This document shows, piece by piece, positions 49,785 through 59,774 of a stretch of DNA of 64,000 nucleotides. This DNA comes from Streptomonospora alba (GTDB taxonomy: Bacteria > Actinomycetota > Actinomycetes > Streptosporangiales > Streptosporangiaceae): positions 1 through 64,000 of the forward strand of contig NZ_JROO01000029.1 of assembly GCF_000826685.1 (NCBI RefSeq). The letters are read 5' to 3'. Position 1 is the stretch's first letter, and each line of letters begins with the position of its first letter. The notes beneath the pieces are model-generated. The model had not been told where the DNA came from. It saw only the letters and a list, made by a program, of their open reading frames with translations, and searched no databases. The position numbers and the translations under genes were made by a program.

Positions 49785-50563
49785 ACCGTCGCTTTCGGTT
49801 CGAGTAGCTCGCGCAGCCGGGATGTGTAGTCGGTGAACACCGGGTCGTCGAACACCTCGCGGGTGCGCGGGCGGGGGAGGGAGATATCGAGGGTCTGCAC
49901 GAGCCGTCCGGGATCGGCGCCCATGACGTGCACCGTGTCGGAAAGGAAGACCGCCTCGCTGATCGCGTGGGTGACGAAGACGACGGTCTTGCCCGTCTGA
50001 GTCCAGATTTCGGCGAGCTTCTCGTTCATCTCGTCGCGGGTGATGGCATCGAGGGCGCCGAAAGGCTCGTCCATCAGCAGGATCTCGGGGTCCATGGCCA
50101 GTGCGCGGGCGATGGAGACCCGCTGTGCCATACCGCCCGAGAGCTGGTGGGGCAGCTTTCCGGCCGCCTCCTCAAGGCCGACGAGGGCGAGCGCGTTCTC
50201 GGCCGCCCGGAGCGACTCGGCGCTGCGGCCCTTTCCGGTGGCGACGTCGCGCAGTACGCATGCGTTCTGCAGAGCGGTCTTCCACGGCAGTAGGGCCGGC
50301 CGCTGCGGAACGAGGCCGATCTGGCGCCGGTCGACCGCTTCCGAGGGCGGTCGGCCCCCGATCGAGACCTCTCCGTCGGTGGGTTCCAGAAGCCCGCCCA
50401 GGATCTTCAGCAGTGTGCTCTTTCCGCAGCCCGACGGTCCGAGCAGGGTGACGAAGGCTCCGGGGGCGATGGTCAGGTCGAGGGCCTCCAGAACGGGCTG
50501 TGCGGTGCTGGTTCCGCCGAAGCGCATCCCGATGCCACGTGCGGAGATGAATCCCGATTCCAT
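49781..50563 (-). CDS. ABC transporter ATP-binding protein (NitT/TauT family)
   Basis: A 260-residue ABC ATPase. Walker A is GPSGCGKST, the signature is LSGGMAQR, Walker B is ILLMDEPFGALD, and the switch histidine lies in VFVTHAISEAVFLSDTVHVM. It energises the importer and is the first gene of the minus-strand block, so the promoter of the whole unit should lie in the gap above 50563. Confidence 0.92.
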   Translation of the reverse strand: MESGFISARGIGMRFGGTSTAQPVLEALDLTIAPGAFVTLLGPSGCGKSTLLKILGGLLEPTDGEVSIGGRPPSEAVDRRQIGLVPQRPALLPWKTALQNACVLRDVATGKGRSAESLRAAENALALVGLEEAAGKLPHQLSGGMAQRVSIARALAMDPEILLMDEPFGALDAITRDEMNEKLAEIWTQTGKTVVFVTHAISEAVFLSDTVHVMGADPGRLVQTLDISLPRPRTREVFDDPVFTDYTSRLRELLEPKATV

Positions 50564-51117
50564 GCGGCCGGTCCTTCCTTGTACTGAGCGGACGACAGCA
50601 GCGCTCCGACGGTTATCACTCTCTAATAATGTTCTATTAGATCCACTACGCTAAGAATCGAGATCTTGGGAGTCAAGGGGGTCTGTGCAAGAAAATCCCT
50701 GGTCACAGCATGTTTACAAGGGAGAGAGAAGTAGCTCCGCGTGTTCGCTCCGTCACGCGCCACCCTGGGTTCGGGTGCGAAACGACTGCTGTGTCAGGCT
50801 TTCCGTTGACTCGGTCAGAATGGGGCAGATGCGTAAAATTGCATCAAATCAGACATTTGGTCTCGGGGGTGGCGAGGTGGCGAACCCCGTTGAATGCGGT
50901 CCGCCGGCCGTCGGATCCCCGCATGGAGGCGACGGGCAGGACGCCGTGGGGGCGGTTTCGCCGCGCGCGGCCGCGGATGCGGGTGAAGCGGTGTCCAGCG
51001 ACCGCATGTGCGCAAGGCGGCGCGCTGTGAACGCGTTCCGCCTGATGCTCCGGTCCGTGCCGGGGCGGCGTTCGAGAACGGTCAGCCCGTCGAAAGAGCC
51101 ACCGCCGACTGCACTTT
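50564..51117. other. Promoter region of the B6 block and gene-free stretch
   Basis: About 550 bp. The part near 50600-50850 is relatively AT-rich and carries the inverted repeat at 50622-50641. No frame on either strand has both a ribosome site and a recognisable domain. The downstream boundary is the convergent-side stop of the CPBP gene. Confidence 0.4.
50622..50641. promoter_or_regulatory. 20-bp inverted repeat, candidate IclR operator of the B6 block
   Basis: TCTAATAATGTTCTATTAGA: 7-bp perfect arms (TCTAATA/TATTAGA) separated by 6 nt, 59 bp upstream of the first gene of the importer-degradation unit. Its AT-rich arms stand out from the surroundings. The size fits IclR- or GntR-type regulators; the IclR gene at the other end of the block is the obvious candidate. 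Confidence 0.6.
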
Positions 51118-51867
51118 TCAGCCGTACAGGGTGAGCACGGCGACGACGGCCGCGGTGTTCCACAGGCAGTGGCTGACCATCGAGGCGGTCACGCGGCCTG
51201 TGAGCATGAAGAGGCCGACATAGACGAGTCCGGCCACGGCGATGGCGACCGCTGCCGACCAGCTGGAGGGCACATGCAGCAGGCCGAAGAGCAGCACCGA
51301 CAGCACCGCGGCCACGCCCACCGCGCGGCGGCGCCGGCGGAAGGCCTCCGGTAGAGCTCCGATCATGAATCCGCGGAAGTAGAGTTCCTCGGCGACGCCG
51401 CCCCCGATGACGCCGAGCACGAGCGTGGCGGCCAGGGCGGCCCCGCCGGCAGCCGTGTTGTCCAGGACCTCGCGGGCCTCGGGGCTGTCGGCTCCACCGG
51501 CCATCGGAACGAGGACGCCGAACTCCAGCAGCAACCGCGGCACCACGGCTGCGGCGCCCAGCGCGGAGTCGCGGACCCAGTGCCGCGCGCTCAGTCCGAC
51601 GTCTACCCACCGCAGACGGCGGCGGTGCAGCCACCACGCCGTGATGGCGCATACCAGCAGCAGCTCGGCCAGCGCCACGGTGATCAGCACCGCGGGCCCC
51701 TGGCCGGTGAAGACCCCTGCCGCCAGCGGAGGCGCCACGAAGACGATCAGTGCCCCGCCGAGGAACACCAGGCTCGCCCGCACGGGCGCGGGACGTCGCT
51801 CCGGCGCCCGAGCGTCCGGCCGCGCCTCAGGTGTCGGTTCCTCGCGCTGTTCCCACTCCCTCGCCAT
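51118..51867 (-). CDS. CPBP-family intramembrane metalloprotease
   Basis: A 249-residue protein with about six to seven helices after a polar 30-residue N-terminus. The three CPBP (Abi) motifs are clear: E160-E161 with R165 in VAEELYFRGFMIG, H198 in FGLLHVPSS, and H233 with N237 in SMVSHCLWN. Members are intramembrane proteases related to CaaX prenyl endopeptidase. The start ATG lacks a Shine-Dalgarno sequence but has TAGGCT 8 nt upstream. It stands alone, divergent from the GAF/PucR-type regulator. Confidence 0.87.
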   Translation of the reverse strand: MAREWEQREEPTPEARPDARAPERRPAPVRASLVFLGGALIVFVAPPLAAGVFTGQGPAVLITVALAELLLVCAITAWWLHRRRLRWVDVGLSARHWVRDSALGAAAVVPRLLLEFGVLVPMAGGADSPEAREVLDNTAAGGAALAATLVLGVIGGGVAEELYFRGFMIGALPEAFRRRRRAVGVAAVLSVLLFGLLHVPSSWSAAVAIAVAGLVYVGLFMLTGRVTASMVSHCLWNTAAVVAVLTLYG

Positions 51868-51965
51868 GGGAATGGAGCCTATGCCTGGATACCGGCCGGT
51901 CTGGGAAAACCGACGGCGACCGGGCTCAGTGGCGAGCCGGTAACGAGAAGGGCATCCTGTCTGAC

Positions 51966-53912
51966 ATGGAAACGAGTGCCGACGAGCAGGGGCGGGGCAT
52001 TCCGGTGACGCATGTGGTCGAGTTGCTCGACGCTGTGGCTGCCGACTCCGAGGAGACCGCCGATGAGGCGCTGGAGCGGTCGAGTGGCAAGCTCCCGGCC
52101 GAAGACCTGGCGGCGCTGACGAACCGTGTTCGCAATCTCCGCTCCTTGCTGGCGCGGTGGCGGCGTCGCGGTCTGGAGTTGTCGGCCTTGTTCTCCAGCG
52201 CCCGCGAGTTGGCCGAGCTGCGTGACACCGACACGCTGCTGCACCGTCTCGTAGAGCGAGCGCATGACCTGATGGGTACGGATGTCACTTACCTGTCGGA
52301 GTTCTATGAAGGCAGCGACGAGCTGCGAGTGCGTTCGACTCTGGGAGCGGTCGCGCCGTCGTTCCGGGAGCTGCGGGTTCCTCCGGGGATGGGCCTGGCG
52401 AGTCAGGTTGTGCGTACTCGATGCCCGCAGTGGACGTCCGTCTACCACGACAACCGTTCGATTCAGCGTGAGCAGGGAATCGATGCGGCTGTGGCGGCGG
52501 AGGGACTCGTCTCCCTGCTCGGTGTACCGCTTGTGGCGGGAGGCCGGGTGCTGGGAGTGCTGTTCGCCGCCAACCGCAGCAAGCACGAGTTCGTTCCCGA
52601 TGAGATCGCCCTGTTGAGCGCTTTCGCCGATCACGCGGCGGTGGTGCTGCAGACCACGCGACTGCTGGAGCAGGCGCGCGTCGCGGCCCAGGAGGCCGAG
52701 CGGGCGAATTCCATACTGGCGAGCAACGTCACCGCGATGGAACGCGCCAGCACGGTACACGAGGATCTCACCGCCGTTGTGTTGCGGGGTGGCAGCGCAC
52801 ACGAGGTGGCGGAGACGCTGGGGAAGGCGCTGGATCGCCCGGTGACGATCCTCGACCGAGAACTCGCGCTCATCGTGGAGCCGGACAACGGCGGGATGCA
52901 CTATTGCGAGACAGACGGCGACCTACCGCATTCCGTGCACGAGGCGATCGCAGCGAGCCGGCTGTCGGGTCGATGCGTCTTCATCGAGGATACTGCGCCG
53001 CTTCCGGAGGTCGCGGTAGCCATCGTAGCCGCCGAAACCTTCCTGGGGGCGGTACTCGTCGGATACGGCGACCTCGAACTCCGCGAAGTCGAGCAGCGCA
53101 CGATCGAACGTGCCGCACAGATCGCCGCCCTCGTCGAGGTCAAGCAGGAGGCGGTGGCCGCAGCCGAGGATCGCGTGCGCGGAGAGTTGCTGTCCGACAT
53201 ACTGCGTGCCGATCAGCACCGCTGGCAGGAGTTGCTGCTCAGGGCGCGAGCCCGCGACGTGCGGTTGGACGAGTTGCGTTCGGTGGTGGTGGCGACGGTC
53301 CCCGCCGACGGGCGGAGACCGGCCCTCGAAGGACTGCGGAGAGCGGTTGAGGGCGGGTTGGTCGGGGAGCGGGACGGCATGCTGGTGATCCTCTCGCCTC
53401 AGGATGACCCCATGACGGCCGCGCACGAGGTGCGGCACACGCTCAACCGCGTGCAGCGGGGACCGGTGCTGGCCGTCGCGGGCCCGCCGGCTCCCTCAGT
53501 CGAGGCGCTGGGGACGTGCTTCGAAGCCGCCCGCCGGTGTGTCGAGCTCATGCGCAAGCTGAATACGACGGAAGGGACGGCCGACGCGCGGGCATACGAG
53601 CCCTACATGGCGATGTTCGGCACCGGCGGCGAACACCTGTCCGGTTTCATCGAATCGACGATCGGGCCGGTGCTGCGGTGGGACGAGGAGCGCGGCACCG
53701 AGCTGTTCGAGACGCTGTCCGCCTTCGCCGACTCCCACGCGAGCCCCAGCCGTACGGCGCGGTTCCTCCACGTCCACATCAATACGGTGACACAGCGGCT
53801 GGATCGGATCAGCGCCCTGCTGGGCCCGGAGTGGCGTGAGCCCGAATCGCTGTTCCGTGTCTCCGTCGCCGCCCGCCTGCACGCCCTGGCACGGCCGAAG
53901 ACGGTGGGATGA
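51966..53912 (+). CDS. GAF-domain regulator with PucR/CdaR-type C-terminal helix-turn-helix
   Basis: A 648-residue regulator. After an N-terminal helical stretch, a GAF domain occupies about residues 75-240 (SARELAELRDTDTLLHRLVE, ASQVVRTRCPQWTSVYHDNR, LGVPLVAGGRVLGVLFAANR). A coiled segment and central domain follow, and the C-terminal PucR-type helix-turn-helix is SPSRTARFLHVHINTVTQRL. Such proteins activate catabolic genes when the GAF domain binds a small molecule. It lies directly upstream of the HMG-CoA reductase operon on the same strand and is its likely regulator. Confidence 0.87.
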   Translation: METSADEQGRGIPVTHVVELLDAVAADSEETADEALERSSGKLPAEDLAALTNRVRNLRSLLARWRRRGLELSALFSSARELAELRDTDTLLHRLVERAHDLMGTDVTYLSEFYEGSDELRVRSTLGAVAPSFRELRVPPGMGLASQVVRTRCPQWTSVYHDNRSIQREQGIDAAVAAEGLVSLLGVPLVAGGRVLGVLFAANRSKHEFVPDEIALLSAFADHAAVVLQTTRLLEQARVAAQEAERANSILASNVTAMERASTVHEDLTAVVLRGGSAHEVAETLGKALDRPVTILDRELALIVEPDNGGMHYCETDGDLPHSVHEAIAASRLSGRCVFIEDTAPLPEVAVAIVAAETFLGAVLVGYGDLELREVEQRTIERAAQIAALVEVKQEAVAAAEDRVRGELLSDILRADQHRWQELLLRARARDVRLDELRSVVVATVPADGRRPALEGLRRAVEGGLVGERDGMLVILSPQDDPMTAAHEVRHTLNRVQRGPVLAVAGPPAPSVEALGTCFEAARRCVELMRKLNTTEGTADARAYEPYMAMFGTGGEHLSGFIESTIGPVLRWDEERGTELFETLSAFADSHASPSRTARFLHVHINTVTQRLDRISALLGPEWREPESLFRVSVAARLHALARPKTVG

Positions 53913-54004
53913 ACGAGCAACCCACCCGAGCGCTTCCCTCGGGGCGAGAACGTCGCGCAATCGGCTGACCTGGGAGTTGTCGGAACCCGGCCTGGGTGAT
54001 TCAC

Positions 54005-54041
54005 ACGTGTACGGTCGTCCGGAAACGTGTAGTTCGACCGT
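54005..54041. promoter_or_regulatory. Operator-like repeats upstream of the HMG-CoA reductase operon
   Basis: Two direct copies of ACGTGTA (54005-54011, 54025-54031) and an overlapping inverted repeat ACGGTCG (54011-54017) with CGACCGT (54035-54041) lie about 130 bp before the HMG-CoA reductase start. They may bind the GAF/PucR-type regulator encoded just upstream. Confidence 0.45.
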
Positions 54042-54171
54042 GTTGCTGAGGTCACACTCCCCCTAGCGTTGCCTCTAACCCGGCGGCTTTGCGGCACCGG
54101 GGAGACCGCCCCCGGCCGTGCGTCGGTACGGCGCGGCCCGCACGGCTTCGGCCGAGGACAGGGAGGTATGT

Positions 54172-55446
<1,275 letters not shown>

Positions 55447-55498
55447 CCACCGGCCACCCGGCGACAACCAGCACCGAGCCGAAGGAGACGCAGCAACC

Positions 55499-57553
55499 AT
55501 GACTCTGCACGTGGGCATCGATGTGGGGGGCACGTTCACCGACGCGGTCGCCGTCCACGACGGCCGCGCCGTGCGCGGCAAGGCATTCTCAACACCCAAC
55601 GTCACGACGGGTATCCTCGACGCCCTCGGCGTCCTCGAAGGTCGGCTCGGCGTGGCCACGGGCGACTTCTACCCGCAGATCGACCGTTTCGTCCTGGGCA
55701 ACACGATCGTCACCAACGCCGTCGACGAGCAGAAGTACTCGGCCGTCGGCCTGCTGACCACGCAGGGATTCCGCGACACGCTGCGCATCGCCCGCTCAGC
55801 GCGCGACGACGAGCGCGACCCGCACCGGACGGCACCGCCGCCCGCGGTCATCGATCGCAACCGCATCGTCGAGGTCCCCGAACGCATCGACTCCCACGGC
55901 GACGTCCTCGTCCCGCTGCGCGAGGACGCCGTGGCCGAGGCCGTCGACCGTGTGCTTGCGACGGGAGCGGAATCCCTGGCGGTGTGCCTGCTGTGGTCGT
56001 TCCGCAACCGCCAGCACGAGGAGGCGATCGGCAGATACCTCGAAACCCACCATCCGGACCTGCCCTACACCCTGTCCAGCCGGCTCACGCCCGTGTATCG
56101 CGAGTACGAGCGGATGGTGACCACAACGCTCGATGCGGCGGTCAAGCCGATCGTGGCACAGCACTTCGATCATCTCGCCGAGGAGCTCGCCGCCCGAGGC
56201 CTGCGCACACCTGTGCAGATTATGCAGGTCCACGGCGGCTTCCTGTCAGCGGAGGAGACCAGCAGGGCGCCGATCGCCATGTTCAATTCCGGTCCGGTGG
56301 GAGGAGTGACCGGCGCGCGCCTGCTCGGCCAGCACCTGGGGCGGCACCGGGTGCTCACGGCGGACATGGGGGGAACCAGTCTGGATGCGGCCGCCATCAT
56401 CGACGACGAGTTCCGTGTGCTGCCGCGCGCCGAGATCGGCGGACTGCCGACCAGCCTGACCGCGGTGGACATCGAGACGATCGGAGCCGGAGGCGGCAGC
56501 CTGGCCTGGGTCGACGGCCGGGGTGTCATGCGGGTCGGTCCGCACAGCGCCGGTTCCGTGCCGGGACCGGCCTGTTACGGAAAAGGCGGTGACCGGCCTG
56601 CCGTCACCGACGCCGCTCTGGTGATGGGCCTGCTCAACCCCGACTACTACCTCGGCGGTACCGTCACCCTCTACCAGGACGAGGCCCGCGACGCGGTACA
56701 CCGCCACCTCGCCGAGCCGCTCGGGCTGTCCACCGACGCTGCCGCCCACGGTGTCTATCGCCTCGCCGTGTCGCAGATGGCCAACGCGGTCCGCAAGATC
56801 ACCGTGAACCGGGGGCACGATCCCCGCGATTTCACCCTGGTCGGTTTCGGTGGGGCGTGCGGGCTGTTCGCGGCCGCCATCGCCGCGGAGATCGGGGTGG
56901 GAGAAGTGATCATTCCGCGCAACGCCGCAGTGTTCTCCGCCTACGGCCTCATGCACGCCGACTCCGTCTTCTCCGCAGTGCAGACCACGCCGTGGACGTT
57001 CTCCGAGCCGGCCGCGCAACTGGAAAAGGAGTTCTCCGCTCTGGAAGCGCGAGCGCAGGATTGGTTCGAGTCCGAGAGCATCCCCGCCGAGCGGCGCGAG
57101 ACGCATCGCGAGGCGGACATGAAGTTCCTGGGGCAGATCTTCGAAGTCACCACGCGGCTGCCGAGCAAGGTATTCGACGATGAGGACAAGGACGTGCTGC
57201 GTCGACGCTTCATCGAGGACTACGAGGCCGAGTTCGGCGTCGGGACGGCGTGGACCGAGGCCGAGGTGCTACTCGTCAATTCCCGGGTCAAGGCGGTCGG
57301 GCGCACCGAGGCTCAGCGGATCACGGACAGTGGAAGCGGCGGCGAGCAGCATTTCGACGATGCACGGGAATGCGTCGACCCCGTCACCGGAGAACGTCGC
57401 AGCGTCGAGGTCCACCGCGGGTTCGGCGCCTTGGGCGCAGCGCACGGTCCCTGCCTCCTGGAAGAACCCGACACCACCGTGTACGTGCCCGCAGGGGCGG
57501 TTGTGGAGGTGGTCGACGGAGGCCATTTCTCGATCCGCCTGAACGCATCGTGA
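55499..57553 (+). CDS. Hydantoinase/oxoprolinase family protein, HyuA type
   Basis: A 684-residue HyuA-type subunit. HVGIDVGGTFTDAVAVHDGR is the ATPase motif; VLGNTIVTNAVDEQKYSAVG, FNSGPVGGVTGARLLG, TADMGGTSLDAAAII and IGAGGGSLAWVDGRGVMRVG are family signatures, and FGGACGLFAAAIAAEIGVGE is the acetone-carboxylase/hydantoinase-type C-terminal segment. ATG 55499 follows GAAGGAG. With the next gene it should form an ATP-dependent ring-opening hydrolase or carboxylase. In this operon the substrate could be a lactone or CoA-free acid related to mevalonate; that is inference. Confidence 0.88.
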   Translation: MTLHVGIDVGGTFTDAVAVHDGRAVRGKAFSTPNVTTGILDALGVLEGRLGVATGDFYPQIDRFVLGNTIVTNAVDEQKYSAVGLLTTQGFRDTLRIARSARDDERDPHRTAPPPAVIDRNRIVEVPERIDSHGDVLVPLREDAVAEAVDRVLATGAESLAVCLLWSFRNRQHEEAIGRYLETHHPDLPYTLSSRLTPVYREYERMVTTTLDAAVKPIVAQHFDHLAEELAARGLRTPVQIMQVHGGFLSAEETSRAPIAMFNSGPVGGVTGARLLGQHLGRHRVLTADMGGTSLDAAAIIDDEFRVLPRAEIGGLPTSLTAVDIETIGAGGGSLAWVDGRGVMRVGPHSAGSVPGPACYGKGGDRPAVTDAALVMGLLNPDYYLGGTVTLYQDEARDAVHRHLAEPLGLSTDAAAHGVYRLAVSQMANAVRKITVNRGHDPRDFTLVGFGGACGLFAAAIAAEIGVGEVIIPRNAAVFSAYGLMHADSVFSAVQTTPWTFSEPAAQLEKEFSALEARAQDWFESESIPAERRETHREADMKFLGQIFEVTTRLPSKVFDDEDKDVLRRRFIEDYEAEFGVGTAWTEAEVLLVNSRVKAVGRTEAQRITDSGSGGEQHFDDARECVDPVTGERRSVEVHRGFGALGAAHGPCLLEEPDTTVYVPAGAVVEVVDGGHFSIRLNAS

Positions 57554-57605
57554 ACGGACTCAGCATCGTTTGCCGGTCCGCCGCACACATTCCCAGGAGA
57601 CGGCC

Positions 57606-59774
57606 ATGACCATGAACTCCACGCACGTCCCCGCCGGGTACGACCCCGTCACCCTCGAAGTCCTTCGGATGCGCCTGGACTCGATCGTCGAGGAGATGGG
57701 CAGCGCGATGATCCGGTCCTCCGGCTCACCGGTGATCACCGAATCCGGCGACTTCAACACGGCATTGTTCGACCCCGAAGGCAGGATCTACTCCTACTCG
57801 GACTTCGTCCAGTTCCACATCGGATCCGGCAGCGTGGCGGTGCAGAACCTCGTCGCGGAGATCAAGGGCGAACCGCTTCACCCCGGCGACGCGTTCATCT
57901 GCAACGACCCCCACACCGCCGGCTCGGCGCACCCGCCGGACACCAACGTCATCTCGCCGATCTTCTACGGCGACGAACTCATCGGCTGGGCGCAGTCGCA
58001 GGCGCATCTGGTGGACGTGGGCGGAATGACCCCGGGCGGCTTCGCGCCGGGAGCCTACGACTGCTTCAGCGAGGCGTTGCGGCTTCCCCCCGGAGTGAAA
58101 ATCTTCGAGCAGGGCAAGCCCATCGAGTGGGTCCGCCGCGTGCTGCTGAACAACGTCCGCGTCCCCACACTGTTCTGGAACGACGTGCGCAGCCTGGTCG
58201 CCAGCAACAACACCGGGATTCGCAGGCTGTTCAGCACCGTCGAGGAATTCGGACTCGCCGCGTTCCGCGAGTACACGCGGGTCAACTTCGAAATCGCCGA
58301 GCGCGTGGTGCGCGAGCGGATCGCCCTGCTCGCCGACGGCGTCTACGAGGCGGACGAGTGGACCGAGCACAACGGGCACATCAACGAGCTCTACCGCGTG
58401 CACTGCACTATGACCAAGGCCGATGACCAGATCACGATGGACTTCACCGGCTCCAGCCCTCAGACCGACGGCTTCATCAACCTCAGCTACGGAACCCTGG
58501 TGGGTAGCGTCGCCAGCGCACTCGTGCCCATCCTCGCCTGGGACGTGCCATTCAACGAGGGTGTGATGACCGCCTGCACCGTTCTGGCCGAACAGGGCTC
58601 CCTGGTCAACCCCGTGCCGCCGGCACCCATCAGCAACGGCCACCTCACGACCGGGGCCCGTGTCAGCCGACTCGTCACCAAGCTCCTCAACGAGGCGGCC
58701 AGGACCAGCACCAGTGAGCTGATACGCGCACGTACCCAAGGAGTGTGGGCGGACTCCTGGACCGGCGGCATCTCCGCAGGCACGCGCGACGACGGCGAGT
58801 ACTTCGTGCTGTTCAACATGGACGGCGGAGGCATGGGCACCGGTGCCCAGCCCGTCACCGACGGCCTCGACTGCGGCGGGATGATGACCCAGGTCAACAA
58901 CTCTCTGCCCGATGTAGAGATGAACGAGATGCTCTACCCGGTGCTGTACCTGTGGAAGCGGCTCAATACCGCGAGCGCGGGACACGGCGCCTACCGGGGC
59001 GGGCAAGGGCACGAGTTCGCCTGGAAACTGCACGGCACCCCGGAGGTGATCCAGACGGTGTTCGCCCCCAACGCGCAGGTGGTCGCCGACGGGTTCGGCG
59101 GCGGATTCCCCGGCGGTGGCAGCGGACATGCGGTCTGGCGCACCACCAACATCAACGACCTGCTCGACCAGGGGACCGTCCCGACCGACACCGACCTGAC
59201 CGCGGGCGCGCGCGAGCTCCTGGAGATCAACCAGCAGGGCGTCACGATCGGCTCCGACGACGTGTTCATGCAGTGGGTCGCCGGAGGAGGCGGATACGGC
59301 GACCCACTGCTGCGCGCCCCAGATCTGGTCGCACGCGACGTGGCGGACGGATACGTCACCGACGCCGTCGCGGCGAAGGTCTATGGGGTGGTTCTCGTCG
59401 ACGGAGAGGTCGACGGCACCGAGACCGAGCGCCGACGCGCAGCCCTGCGGGTCGAGCGCCTCGGGGGCCGCGAGCCCGCAGTCTCGATCGCGCCCGGAGC
59501 AGCTCCCGGGAGCTCGGCTCCGCAACGCGACAGCGACGGCTGGTACTGCCCCGCAAGCGGCGCTCGGCTGAGCACCGACGACGACTGGCGCGGTGACGTG
59601 CTGACTCGATCCAGCGCCGCCGCGCAGCGGTTGTCCGAGCTCGGTGTGCGAGTGCGCTCGCGGGACGCCGAGCCGGCCGTGCTGATCGACGAGCTGGTAA
59701 GCCCGGCGTGCGGCACGCTGCTGGAGACGCGCATCCGCGTGGAATCGCGCGGGAAGGAGGCGGAGACGCTGTGA
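57606..59774 (+). CDS. Hydantoinase/oxoprolinase family protein, HyuB type
   Basis: A 722-residue HyuB-type subunit. It starts with VTLEVLRMRLDSIVEEMGSA and RSSGSPVITESGDFNTALFD, contains FICNDPHTAGSAHPPDTNVI and AHLVDVGGMTPGGFAPGAYD, and ends with a GGGGYGDPLLRAPDLVARDV segment typical of the family. A short Zn-ribbon-like tail (GWYCPASG) is present. ATG 57606 has AGGAGAC upstream. It partners the HyuA gene 52 bp before it and overlaps the CoA-transferase start by 4 bp. Confidence 0.88.
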   Translation: MTMNSTHVPAGYDPVTLEVLRMRLDSIVEEMGSAMIRSSGSPVITESGDFNTALFDPEGRIYSYSDFVQFHIGSGSVAVQNLVAEIKGEPLHPGDAFICNDPHTAGSAHPPDTNVISPIFYGDELIGWAQSQAHLVDVGGMTPGGFAPGAYDCFSEALRLPPGVKIFEQGKPIEWVRRVLLNNVRVPTLFWNDVRSLVASNNTGIRRLFSTVEEFGLAAFREYTRVNFEIAERVVRERIALLADGVYEADEWTEHNGHINELYRVHCTMTKADDQITMDFTGSSPQTDGFINLSYGTLVGSVASALVPILAWDVPFNEGVMTACTVLAEQGSLVNPVPPAPISNGHLTTGARVSRLVTKLLNEAARTSTSELIRARTQGVWADSWTGGISAGTRDDGEYFVLFNMDGGGMGTGAQPVTDGLDCGGMMTQVNNSLPDVEMNEMLYPVLYLWKRLNTASAGHGAYRGGQGHEFAWKLHGTPEVIQTVFAPNAQVVADGFGGGFPGGGSGHAVWRTTNINDLLDQGTVPTDTDLTAGARELLEINQQGVTIGSDDVFMQWVAGGGGYGDPLLRAPDLVARDVADGYVTDAVAAKVYGVVLVDGEVDGTETERRRAALRVERLGGREPAVSIAPGAAPGSSAPQRDSDGWYCPASGARLSTDDDWRGDVLTRSSAAAQRLSELGVRVRSRDAEPAVLIDELVSPACGTLLETRIRVESRGKEAETL

